Positions 32,656 through 42,090 of a stretch of 49,495 nt of DNA are shown here, piece after piece. This DNA comes from Nemertoderma westbladi. Lineage: Eukaryota > Xenacoelomorpha > Nemertodermatida > Nemertodermatidae. Position 1 is the first letter of the stretch, and each line of letters begins with the position of its first letter. Location of the stretch: the NCBI GenBank assembly GCA_032718475.1, contig JAUCBJ010002592.1, forward strand, positions 1-49,495, in the 5' to 3' direction. A program made the translations under genes and the position numbers. The notes beneath the pieces were generated by a model. It ran no database searches and was not told where the DNA came from. It saw only the letters and a program-made list of their open reading frames with translations.

Positions 32656-33305
32656 TAACATATGGAGTGGGCGTGTGACTATATCATTTTATATTTGTTT
32701 TTATTTTATATTTATGTATGTATTATTATGTAATTTTATTATAATCGTTTCTTTAATTTTATATAGTAGAATGTTATTTTAGTGATTATTTAGTAGATTA
32801 GTGCAATATATTAGTGTTTATTACGTACGTAATTACTTATAATATATATTTAGTGCGACGGCGAGAAATAATTATTTTTCTCTTTCCTTACTGTCCGTAT
32901 CATATTATAAATACGTGACTACAGTAAGATGAAATGTCCGTACTTATTAAAGTACAATAAAGCTCCTACTATACTTAAGTATTATTGGTAGGCAGAGTAT
33001 TAGGAATGCAAAGTTCAGATCCTCGTGTCTCGGCTAAACCAAGCTCTGGGTAGACCTTGGAAACGACTTGCCTCTTCACACTGACATTGCTTCGTGCGAT
33101 ATTGCTCTTCTACCTTATATTAAATAATACATATAGTAGCGTGATGTCCCTCTAACAGTAGCGTAAAAACGCAAATAAATCTGTTAAATCTTTTGACCAT
33201 CTGTAATTCTAGTCGATTAAGGTATCGCGGCACCCACCGATATACTTGAAAGACAAATTCTAGAATCAGTGGTTAACGTCCCCAGACAAGTTCTGGAATA
33301 AATCG
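32656..33305 (+). other. Non-coding interior between pol remnant and ORF3
   Basis: AT-rich sequence with no coding motif. The integrase expected here in a full element is absent. Confidence 0.5.
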
Positions 33306-33818
33306 GTGCCCATCTTAAATATTAATTTAATATTTATTAAAATCTGTCAAAGCGACCTTCATTCCTATAACTTAATCAATTATATCCGTCAGGATCCGGA
33401 CTATGGAGACTTGTTTGTTAACTCACACCCCGAGTTACAGGAAGTATATCGACGGCCTTACGAATACCGAGCCCGCGAACGCGAGTTGGAAAGGACCATT
33501 AAACCCCGGAGGTTTCTAACTGCATATGGTCCACCCACGGCCCTCGTTCAGACCACTCGTAAAGGACCCGTAAGAGCGGCTGTCTTGAAACGAGCTCTCC
33601 AAGCCGTTAGACCTCTCTCCCCTGACGATGATGTCAATCAACCCGGTACTTCGACTGGCGGATACACCGACCATAATCCTACACCCTCTGATGCAATCAT
33701 ATTGCACCCTTCACCCAGGAGTTATAGCCCTCCTTGTAAAGTGGCTCGCCCCAAAGAGAAAAGGACTCTGGCTAGCTTTAAAAAACTGCGTAAACGCCGT
33801 CCGCGCAAGAAAGACTAA
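33306..33818 (+). CDS. Small ORF (170 aa) of unknown function before the 3' LTR
   Basis: The open frame has an initial hydrophobic segment (MPILNINLIFIKICQ) then RQDPDYGDLFVNSHPELQEVY, an Arg/Glu-rich stretch (EYRARERELERTIKPRR), a Pro/Ser-rich region and a highly basic C-terminus (KKLRKRRPRKKD) like a nuclear-localisation or nucleic-acid-binding tail. I do not recognise the family. The true start may be later, near the RQDPDYG segment. It occupies the position of an accessory ORF in LTR elements and remains open in a young copy. Confidence 0.55.
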   Translation: MPILNINLIFIKICQSDLHSYNLINYIRQDPDYGDLFVNSHPELQEVYRRPYEYRARERELERTIKPRRFLTAYGPPTALVQTTRKGPVRAAVLKRALQAVRPLSPDDDVNQPGTSTGGYTDHNPTPSDAIILHPSPRSYSPPCKVARPKEKRTLASFKKLRKRRPRKKD

Positions 33819-33896
33819 CTGTTTAGAGTATTTACGTATATTAGAAACTGTGATTTTGTATATTTTATAGACTCAAATCCCATTTTCTGGGAGCGG

Positions 33897-35168
33897 TGTA
33901 AAAGCTTCTGTGGGATATAACTGGCCCCTTTTGCTTCGCAATCCAGTTTCCCCCCAGGCGCTGGAATACTCTAAAAAGGTTCTCTAACTGTATATATATT
34001 CCCCTCGCCCGCAAGGTACCGTTACAGGTGTTTTAACGGACATAAAAGTCATTCTTCTATATACGTGCTTTGGCGGACATGGTAAGGCAAAAAACCTGCA
34101 ATGCACCAAATACCTTTACACGGCTTGGCCTTGATGATTCAGATTGCGACATCTAGCAGCTGGTTGCTGGCATGGAAACAGCCATTGGACGCATGGTTCT
34201 TTGTTTGGCTTGAGCCAATCAGAGCGATTTTTTCTGTCGACGTGTAGATATTCGGCCGATGATACTAGGAGTGTTGAGTCTTACTGTTTTTTAGTGATAC
34301 CGTTGTGTTGTTGCTATCTAGGCCAGGAACACCGGCTCTAGAGTCAATTCGTTTTCATACTTTAGAAGAAACATTAGTAGGCTTAAATTATAGAGCGTAT
34401 AACTGTTATCTTGTCACATCATATATCATTCATATCAACTTATCTCAACTAAGTCTTACATTATCGGTTCAACATACATTATTATACTGCTATTTACTGT
34501 TGTTTGGTTGAATATTATTTGGAGAATATTTATAAAGAACCTAAATTTCCCAATTTTCTTGATACACTAAAGGTTAGAGAGACGGGTTATATATAGCGAT
34601 TGCGACTTATATTATTGTGGTTTGTAGTGAATTTAATGCTATTTGATAAGCACTACATGAGTCCATTGCTGTTCTCTTTATATATGATAAAATTCATTGA
34701 CGGTCGGCAAATTAGTGAGCAGTATTGTGTGTTACCGGTAGTGTGCCTGATTGTGATTGATAACTAAGCATTTCCTAAAGAATGCGCCTCATACGTGAAT
34801 CATAAGCCTTACCGACTTGCCGTTGTGATTAGTATAAGTCATATCTCTGTTTACCTAGATAGAGCGCCACGTCCTAAAAGGAACTGTTAATATTTCCCGA
34901 AAGTGAATAATATTAGTCAGAAATTATTTATTAACGATCAATCGAATAATACAATACAGTAAGCTTACACTGCAATAATAATCTAAGCCCTCAGAATCCA
35001 GTCTCCCGGGTATATCCAGCGGGTGAATGGACGCGCACTAGGCTGGCTTCTGCTAATGTTGTGTTTATTGGTATTAAATATTTGTAATCTTCTAAAGTCT
35101 ATTTATAAACCAAAAGACATATAAATTTTGGCAGGTTAAACTGCTAAAGGTCTTCAAAAGCGCGTACA
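33897..35168 (+). repeat. 3' LTR of the BEL/Pao element (1272 bp)
   Basis: Same termini as the 5' LTR (TGTAAAAG...GCGTACA), followed by the duplication CAATC at 35169-35173. It differs from the 5' LTR by one extra T in the CCCCTTTT run near 33934 and by six substitutions spread over the repeat. Confidence 0.95.
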
Positions 35169-35173
35169 CAATC

Positions 35174-36048
35174 CATAGTTATAATTAATATATGATGATC
35201 TTATTAGATTCTTTATATGACGGGTGATAAATTTTTTATTTTATTTCGTGCTCCAAGTCGTAATCTACTGTAGCGCTTGATAAGATTACAAATTTGAATT
35301 AAATAGTTTTATTGGATAAACCGAAATGAGGAATTACCATTTTAGAACTTTTTTGTTAAATTTCAGACGTAACTGTGTTTTAGTGTAGACCTACAGTATT
35401 TACGCGTTTATATCTGATGTGTATATGTAACGTAGAGTAATAATATGATTGTTGATATGTTGTTTATATTAAAAACATTAAGAGTCTCTGTATTAATTTG
35501 TTTACATATGTCATTGTTGGGGGGGGGGGGGGGGGGGAGGGGGCAAAGAGTATCAAACCAAACACATGTGCATACATCACTCACTATGATGATATTGCAT
35601 GTGTTGTTTCGCTTGTCTGATGGGAGGGGGGGGGGGGGGGGTCATCATCTACTTTCATTCGAAGCTAACCACCACTCTTCCCACAACATTTAATTATTAC
35701 TTAAAAAAATTTGCGACGCAGGTTCGAACTAGTGCCTGGAATACATAGGATACAGATATATGCTAGATTTGTAATGCGCATGTTATTAGTTCATTACACT
35801 TGCAAAGTGCTTGCATATATCATCGGTTACATATAAAGCACGTTTATATATCCTGTAATACTTGTCAGTCACATAGCAACAACTTTCTAAACATTATAAA
35901 CTTGCAATGTCCTTTTTATGAAATTGGAAAATTTGTTAAGTACTTTACTCACCATTGGCTTGGCACCAGCGTTGCTAAGCGTACTAAGTATTTCTAAGCA
36001 GACTTGTTTGGAACTTAGGAAATATACTAAGAATTTCAACCCGGGATG
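35174..36048. other. Non-coding stretch with two poly-G microsatellites
   Basis: Contains a G run at 35519-35537 and another at 35626-35641, both in otherwise AT-rich sequence. No coding motif was seen. Confidence 0.6.
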
Positions 36049-36519
36049 TCACTGGTTGTTGTTGGTATATGTGTGTATCTCTACGCTATAGAGAGTTCTG
36101 TTAAAGTGAAGGATGATCCGTTGTCTATTTAGCATCAACATTGTGAGTGATTTCCCATTGGTGTTGCAAATCCTCACTGGTACATCTCCTAATATTACGG
36201 TTTGGCATTTCTTGTCTGTATTGGCTGCTGTTGTGTGTTTCTCGTGGTAAGTATCTATACCATTGAGTCCCTGGACATGTTTCGCATATACAGTATGTCT
36301 GCGTTTTGCGCAATTGTGACAGAGTTGGCAGTTGTGGCAGTCGTGGAAGTTGATCGTGTTGTGTGCCAAATTGAGGTGTATTTGGCAATTTTCTATATTT
36401 GTTGTAGGATTTTGAGAATAGATGGTCCAGCGCGATTTGTTGTTTTTTGGGCTAGTGGGTTCATATACTCTGCTCGCCATGGTCTTTGTTATGAGGTTTG
36501 GTATGTTGGTTTGGGCCAA
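36049..36519 (-). CDS. Hypothetical 156-aa Cys/His-rich ORF
   Basis: An open frame MAQTNIPNLITKTMASRVYEP is followed by a cluster HDCHNCQLCHNCAKRRH (closely spaced Cys pairs) and DKKCQTVILGDVPVRI. The Cys cluster could bind zinc, but it fits no family I know. There is no clear upstream signal. It may be a fragment of a decayed element or a chance frame. Confidence 0.25.
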   Translation of the reverse strand: MAQTNIPNLITKTMASRVYEPTSPKNNKSRWTIYSQNPTTNIENCQIHLNLAHNTINFHDCHNCQLCHNCAKRRHTVYAKHVQGLNGIDTYHEKHTTAANTDKKCQTVILGDVPVRICNTNGKSLTMLMLNRQRIILHFNRTLYSVEIHTYTNNNQ

Positions 36520-36539
36520 GATGTCCGGTTGTTCGATTC

Positions 36540-36735
36540 CCTAAAAGAAATTAATTTTGGACTTGTAGTTCTCTCCCTGTTTGGACTTGTATGTAGTCCT
36601 CTCCCAATTTGGAGTTGTAGTCCTCTCCCTCGTCATATGTGCAAGTCCTCATATTTTTTGACTCATAGTCCACGCCCCGCTAACAACATATCCACACCCC
36701 CATCCTTTTGGACTCGGAGTCCCCTCCTGATTATA
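36540..36735 (+). repeat. Degenerate short tandem repeat (TTTGGACTTGTAGTCCTCTCCC)
   Basis: Four to five imperfect copies of a 20-28 bp unit containing GGACTTGTAG and TCCTCTCCC, becoming more divergent toward 36735. GGACT and AGTCC within a unit are inverse, so each copy can form a small hairpin. Confidence 0.6.
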
Positions 36736-36937
36736 GCTGGTAGCATATGATGTGTTGGTTATGTTCGATTTTTGATCTACTTTCGGTCCTTGTTGGCTTA
36801 CTGAAGTTGTCTTCTCCATATATACGGTCTGTAAGGATTTATGTTTGGTATGTTTGATATTTTGAAAGTAATTAAACGCGTTTTCTCGCTAATTATGAGA
36901 AGGGGTACAGTCCATGTGTAAAATGTGTAAATCTGAT

Positions 36938-38228
36938 AGGTGAAAAATATGAAACTCTTGAAATGTTGTGTGAAAAATATGTAAGTGACTGGATATATTT
37001 TCGCAAGGGACATGTCATATTTGATTTGCTAGAACATTTTTTATTGATGCTTCTCCTAATCGACTTTCGTAAACCATTCGACTTCAAACAATGTAAATTT
37101 GTTTTATTTTTTGTCGCTTTAAATTTTTTTAATCTCTACAATAATACAGTACTAGGGTGGTCAAAAAAAGCTGTACCCAAGTAAAGTGCTAAAAAATCTT
37201 TAATTTTTATCAAAACACATCGAAATTTTATAGTCAGAGATTTGAATAGTTTTGGACACTAAATATCAGTCTATAGAGCATTTCACCAAAAAGACAAAAC
37301 TTAGACAAAATTTTTCCCAATGTCTCCAACACCTGACCAGAAAGCATTTGACTGGAAATTTACTTCAAAACTCGTCAATCAAAACTCAATTATTGATGAT
37401 GTTGAAAATGTGCGAGGTAGTAGTACTCAATATATTTTTACCTCGGATCGGGCTGGTTTTCAGATGAAAAACTGCTATTCTTATGGGTTTTGTCTAAATC
37501 CTGAGTCATATGGCCTATATTGCCACATGATGACTCAGTTGCCATATGGCAACAGAGAATAAACAATGATATTTAATGTACGTATTTATCACTAGTGACC
37601 CCAAGGTGACTCAAACAAAAAGTTGTGGCAATCGGTCCATCGTTCTTAATATACCTTAAAACGGGCAGACGGACAAACAGACAGACGGACATTTGATGAC
37701 ATGCTCTATAGACTGATATTTAGTGTTCAAAACTATTCAAATGTCCAACTATACAATTTCGATGTATTTTGATAAAAATTAAAGATACATTACTTTTTCA
37801 ATAAAGTATCTTATTTATGTTTTTCTGTGTCTCTTACCGATCACGATCATCCAATTTATTATGTTTTTAAATATTGTACGTTTACAGATAGATACAGTAC
37901 ATACAGCAGTAAATTTATATTGTTCCATTAACAGTTATACTGTATTGCTACAAGTTAATCTTTTCTTTGGAGTTTTAAAAATATTGCCATCAGATTTAAG
38001 TGTTCCCATCATGCTGACCATAAGAGGTGCTTGGGAACAATTCCTTGTTGGAGTCTTTGATATAGGATTGAAAACTGACGATGGTGGTTGGCTTTCATAA
38101 CTTATAATGGCAAAACTATTTTCAAAGAAAATCAATAATTACGATTATTGCATCATGCTCTATGTTTATATAACATACAACACCATGCTTGCATATTTTT
38201 CACCTCTTACCTATTTTTAACCTATCAG
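36938..38228. mobile_element. Insertion in the left arm of the foldback
   Basis: The uninterrupted right arm reads (inverted) AAATCTGATAAGTAGTAGG. On the left, AAATCTGATAG is followed by GGTGAAAAATATG, and the arm resumes only at AGTAGTAGG near 38228. The inserted block ends with the inverse CATATTTTTCACC...TTTTTAACCTATCAG, so it has terminal inverted repeats of about 17 bp. It carries the MITE at 37198-37784. Confidence 0.6.
37198..37784. repeat. 587-bp MITE with 84-bp inverted arms
   Basis: Arms 37198-37281 and 37701-37784 are inverse with few mismatches (CTTTAATTTTTATC... through ATCAGTCTATAGAGCAT). The interior has a short unassigned frame and the GACAGACAGACGGAC signature near 37672-37690 seen in many animal inverted-repeat elements. 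Confidence 0.75.
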
Positions 38229-39467
38229 AGTAGTAGGTGTCCTAATAAGTCCTAATAATATAATGTCCTAATAACTAAGTATCCTAATAGGTGTCTTACG
38301 ACTCCTAATTAGGGTTTAATTGATTATCCTAATTAATCAATCCGATACGCAATGGTGTCAGTGTTGTCTAAATATCGCCTAGAGGGCCAAGAGGGTGTCA
38401 TAAGTGACACCACAGCTCTTTTATTTATTAATACTTATTTATTTGATTTTACTTAATAATTTGATATATATTAACTAATTTCAAGTTTATAACATAATTA
38501 AACAACATTATTCCAATGATACAATGAATAATAAATAATAATAATATAATTAGATTTAAATATTTTTTAGCATATGTAGTTGAGAATTGAAAAATTGCAA
38601 ACAACAACAAAAAAATACTTATTTATTTGTATTTAATTTTAATTTATTTATTTGTATTTAATTCTAAATTAATTATTTAATTGTACTTAATTTTAGATTT
38701 ACCAATAATTAGTTTTATATATTGGTTTCTAAATGACCTCATTGATTTTCATCTCGTTATACTTAGCCATAGGGTATAGAGCTCCAATACTGCTAAGTAA
38801 TTACTCTTATCTATATCCAGACATCTTTACCGTTGACCTTTGACCCCCAATTAGCTTTAACCAGGCAACAGCTTAATAATAGTTGTATCCAAGCGCCCCG
38901 CCCCCCCTCTCATGACACCTCTGATTACTAATTACTCTTACCTATATCCAGCCGTCTGCAGTTCCATAGTCTGCCGCTAGAGGGCGTATTATCTGAAAAT
39001 TTACATCTTGTCTAACTTTGTTATTTTCATTCCGAATAGGTTTAAACTCGGTAGGCATCTACTACGGCATAGGCCATATCTTTTGCGGAGACATAGAGTA
39101 GTCTGAAGTTCCCCTGTCTGCCGCTAGAGGGCGTATTATTTGAAAATTAACATCTTCTCTAGCTTTGTTATTTACAATCCGCGAAACTATGAAGTTATAT
39201 TGCTTAAGAGTTCTAAGGGGCGAGCCATGAGGCAAGATGTTTGAGGCTTATTTAGATATATTATTACTTAATTTGACCCCCCAATCGGCATCTATTACAA
39301 TATGGGCTATATCTTTTGCAGAGTCACAGAGTAGTCTGAAGTTCCCCAGTCTGCCGCTAGAGGGCGAAATGTTTCAAAGTGAAAACCATATGGTAGCCAT
39401 GGATTGGTTACTAGGCAATAATACGGCATTTTGCAACGTTAGGCCTATTGCTGACCGAATGAAAACT

Positions 39468-39552
39468 GCCCTGGTTCATGCAGGGATCGAACCCATGACA
39501 TACGGGAGATGTGAATTCAACGCAACCACTACACCAAGGTGGAACAGTAACC
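39468..39552 (-). repeat. tRNA-derived SINE-like head, left arm
   Basis: On the minus strand a Pol III A box (TTGGTGTAGTGGTT) and B box (GGGTTCGATCCC) are about 40 bp apart, with sequence ending ATGAACCAGGGC that pairs partly with GGTTACTG at the start. It looks like a degenerate tRNA (Glu/Gly/Val-like A box) or a tRNA-derived SINE head. No intact anticodon arm is evident, so it is not a functional tRNA. Confidence 0.65.
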
Positions 39553-39620
39553 TTCGAATTTGTTCGTTGCCGTTCGAATTTGTAAGACTCTCATTTAAGA
39601 CCTGACACAGACTATGCCTC

Positions 39621-39630
39621 ACTGAGGCAC
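39621..39630. repeat. Centre of the palindrome
   Basis: The sequence CAGACTATGCCTCA is followed by a spacer of about 10 bp and then TGAGGCATAGTCTG. The spacer repeats the word TGAGGCA, suggesting a short duplication during formation of the foldback. Confidence 0.85.
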
Positions 39631-39699
39631 TGAGGCATAGTCTGTGTCAGGTCTTAAATGAGAGTCTTACAAATTCGAACGGCAACGAACAAATTCGAA

Positions 39700-39784
39700 G
39701 GTTACTGTTCCACCTTGGTGTAGTGGTTGCATTGAATTCACATCTCCCGTATGTCATGGGTTCGATCCCCGCATGAACCAGGGC
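39700..39784 (+). repeat. tRNA-derived SINE-like head, right arm
   Basis: Mirror copy of the left-arm unit with the same A and B boxes (TGGTGTAGTGGTT and GGGTTCGATCCC) and two or three substitutions. The two heads point outward from the centre of the palindrome, so Pol III, if active, would transcribe away from the middle. Confidence 0.65.
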
Positions 39785-40779
39785 TGTTTTCGTTCGGTCA
39801 GCAATAGGCCTAACTTTGCCAAATGCAGTATTATTGCCTAGTAACCAATTAATGGCTACTATATGGTTTTCACTTTGAGAAATTTCGCCCTCTAGCGGCA
39901 GACTGGGAACTTCAGACTACTCTGTGACTCTGCAAAAGATATAGCCCATATTGTAATAGATACCGACGGGGGGGCAAAATTAAGTAATAATATATCTAAA
40001 CAACTCTCAAACATCTTGCCTCATGGCTCGCCCCTTAGAACTCTTAAGCAATATAACTTCATAGTTTTGCGGATTGTAAATAACAAAGCTTGAGAAGATG
40101 TTACTTTTCAAATAATACGCCCTCTAGCGGCAGACAGGGGAACGTCAGACTACTCTATGTCTCCGCAAAAGATATGCCCTATGCCGTAGTAGATGCCTAC
40201 CGAGTTTAAACTTATTCAGAATTAAAATAACAAAGTTAGAGAAGATGTAAATTTTCAGATAATACGCCCTCTAGCGGCAGACTATGGAACTGCAGATGCC
40301 TGAATATAGGTAAAAGTAATTAGTAATCAGAGGTGTCACGAGAGGGGGGGCGGGGCGCTTGGATACAACTATTATTAAGCTGTTGCTTGGTTAAAGCTAA
40401 TTGGGGGTCAAAGGTCAACGATAAAGATGTCTGGATATAGATAAGAGTAATTACTTAGCAGTATTGGATACCCCATGGCTACGTATAACGAGATGAAAGT
40501 CAATGAGGTCATTTAGAAACCAATATATAAAACTAATTATTGGTAAATCTAAAATTAAGTACAATTAAATAATTAATTTAAAATTAAATACAAATAAATA
40601 AATTAAAATTAAATACAAATAAATAAGTATTAATAAATAAAATAGCTGTGGTGTCACTTATGACACCCTCTTGGCCCTCTAGGCGATAGTCAGACAACAC
40701 TGACACCATTGCGTATCGGATTGATTAATGAGGATAATCAATTAAACCCTAATTAGGAGTCGTAAGACACCTATTAGGG

Positions 40780-40925
40780 TTTAATTGTACTAATTAATTG
40801 ATGACACCTATCAATTAGGGTGTAATTAGCCTAATTAGGAGGTGTCACAGTCTGGCGCCAATGACACCCATAGGTGTCATTGGATGTCACCCAGACAGTC
40901 TGGCGCCATTCAGTGTGGTCTAACT
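40780..40925. repeat. Cluster of GGTGTCA/TGACACC inverted words
   Basis: Several small palindromes built from ATGACACC and GGTGTCAT, framed by two copies of CAGTCTGGCGCCA (about 40848 and 40905). They lie just outside the main arm of the foldback. Confidence 0.7.
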
Positions 40926-41004
40926 GTCGCCGAGCCGGCCAAGACCCTACTACTTATCAGATTTACACATTTTGCACATGGACTGTACCTCTGGAGCCAA
41001 TTAT

Positions 41005-42090
41005 TACATAGCTACTTTTTAAAGGCTCGACTAAAGTAGTCTTGTTTGATGAGGAGATTAGTTTCTGTGGTTTATTTTTAAACTAGGTACGAGAAATAGA
41101 CTTAAATTTTTTGCATTTTTTTAATGTAAATAATCTTATTACCACTTAGGTTGAAACCAAAGCGCGACGCTAATATAGTTTTTTAATTTAGTTTATACAT
41201 AAACATAAGAAATCATATTAATTACTATAGGGAAATTAGGAGAGAAAGAAATCAATGGATATTTTAAGTCATATAGGGGAATTTAGGGGTATTTGGTACA
41301 TCTACATTTTGAAATGACTCCCCAGTCAACTCAGCCTGAGAACACTCCTCAGTTATCTCAGACTAGGTTGGGAACACTCCCCAGTTATTTCAGCCTAGGC
41401 TGAGAACACTCCCCTTAGGCTGAGATGACTCCCCTAATTGAGTTATAATTCATATCCGTACAAGCTGTGTTATTTTCGTATATTGCAAAAAAAAAACTGT
41501 AACCTATGTTATTGAGATATCGTTTATTGTTTTGGTTATAAAAGCACGCCACTGTAACCTGCTCCTTTCCATTAATTAATAAATCTAGGGAGAAAACTGG
41601 GGAGTATTCTCAGTCTAGGCTGAGAAGATTGGCGAGTATATTTTGTGGGGAGTTATCTCAGAAATTATTATTTCGTTATTATATATTATTATATTAGGCG
41701 GGATCATTTAAATTAGGGACACAATAAAACGCACCTTATTATTGTTTAAATTTGGACTGAATACTTAGGAATTTGCTGAATTATTAGCGCACTACTTAGG
41801 TAAAAGGTTGGGTTATTAGACTCATTGTGCACCAGCTTAGCCGACTCAAAATAAGTGAGTAGTAGGCCTACTCGTTGCACTTTATTTGCCGGATTGGGGA
41901 CGATTGGGATTTAATTTCTTTCAAGTATTTTATTTTAGTACATAAGTTAAGTGATTGGAAAGAATTCTGTCAGTCACAAAATATTAGTTAGGACGTTATC
42001 ATTCGTTTATTTTGATTCGTTGATATCAGGTAGGTTGGACTATATTAGGAACTGAATATAAGAGCAGTATACGATGGTTCGACAACATTT
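41005..42090. other. Non-coding stretch with short repeats
   Basis: At 41315-41440 there are four imperfect copies of a unit with GAACACTCCCCAGTTAT and CAGCCTAGGCTGAG; more copies follow near 41600. At 41478-41580 lies the inverted copy of the repeat found near 1140-1265. No coding motif was seen. Confidence 0.6.

Larger units (their letters stand above)
24944..35168 (+). mobile_element. Young, internally deleted BEL/Pao LTR retrotransposon (10.2 kb)
   Basis: Two LTRs of 1271 and 1272 bp flank a 7.7-kb interior; the 5-bp duplication CAATC lies at 24939-24943 and 35169-35173. The interior has a long leader (26215-28482) with tandem repeats, a gag-protease frame (28483-32655) with two TAG codons, and an extra small ORF (33306-33818). 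RT, most of RNase H, and integrase are absent. A purine-rich GGGAGCGG precedes the 3' LTR as a possible polypurine tract. No clear TGG-type primer-binding site directly follows the 5' LTR. The near-identical LTRs show recent insertion, so the machinery was probably supplied in trans. Confidence 0.9.
38970..40275. promoter_or_regulatory. Six CCGCTAGAGGGCG motifs, CTCF-like, mirrored in both arms
   Basis: CTGCCGCTAGAGGGCG occurs three times in the left arm (about 38970, 39117 and 39349) and three times inverted in the right arm (about 39885, 40118 and 40265). A related CGCCTAGAGGGCC lies in the outer part of each arm (about 38378 and 40675). The word agrees with the CTCF core consensus CCASYAGRKGGCRS at all but one or two positions. 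Whether the protein binds here is unknown. Confidence 0.5.
36902..41004. mobile_element. Giant foldback element with long arms and a short spacer
   Basis: The outermost matching ends are GGTACAGTCCATGTG (left, about 36904) and its inverse CACATGGACTGTACC (right, ending near 41001). The long arms are 38283-39620 and 39631-40778, about 95% identical by eye apart from one 190-bp gap, around a spacer near 39621-39630. Each arm has a tRNA-like SINE head and four CTCF-like motifs. No transposase-like ORF is present. A 1.29-kb insertion (about 36938-38228) separates the left terminus from the left arm. The class of element is unknown. Confidence 0.75.

Noticed and set aside
36202-36750. 182-codon plus-strand frame with many hydrophobic residues
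   Set aside because: It overlaps short tandem repeats at its end and is antisense to another open frame; no domain or conserved motif is visible.
39237-39605. 122-codon plus-strand frame ending at the palindrome centre
   Set aside because: It runs through the tRNA-like unit and CTCF-like motifs and its mirror is equally present in the other arm; no protein signature.
39468-39784. Functional tRNA genes
   Set aside because: A and B boxes are good but the acceptor and anticodon arms do not form a proper cloverleaf; the units are better read as tRNA-derived SINE heads.
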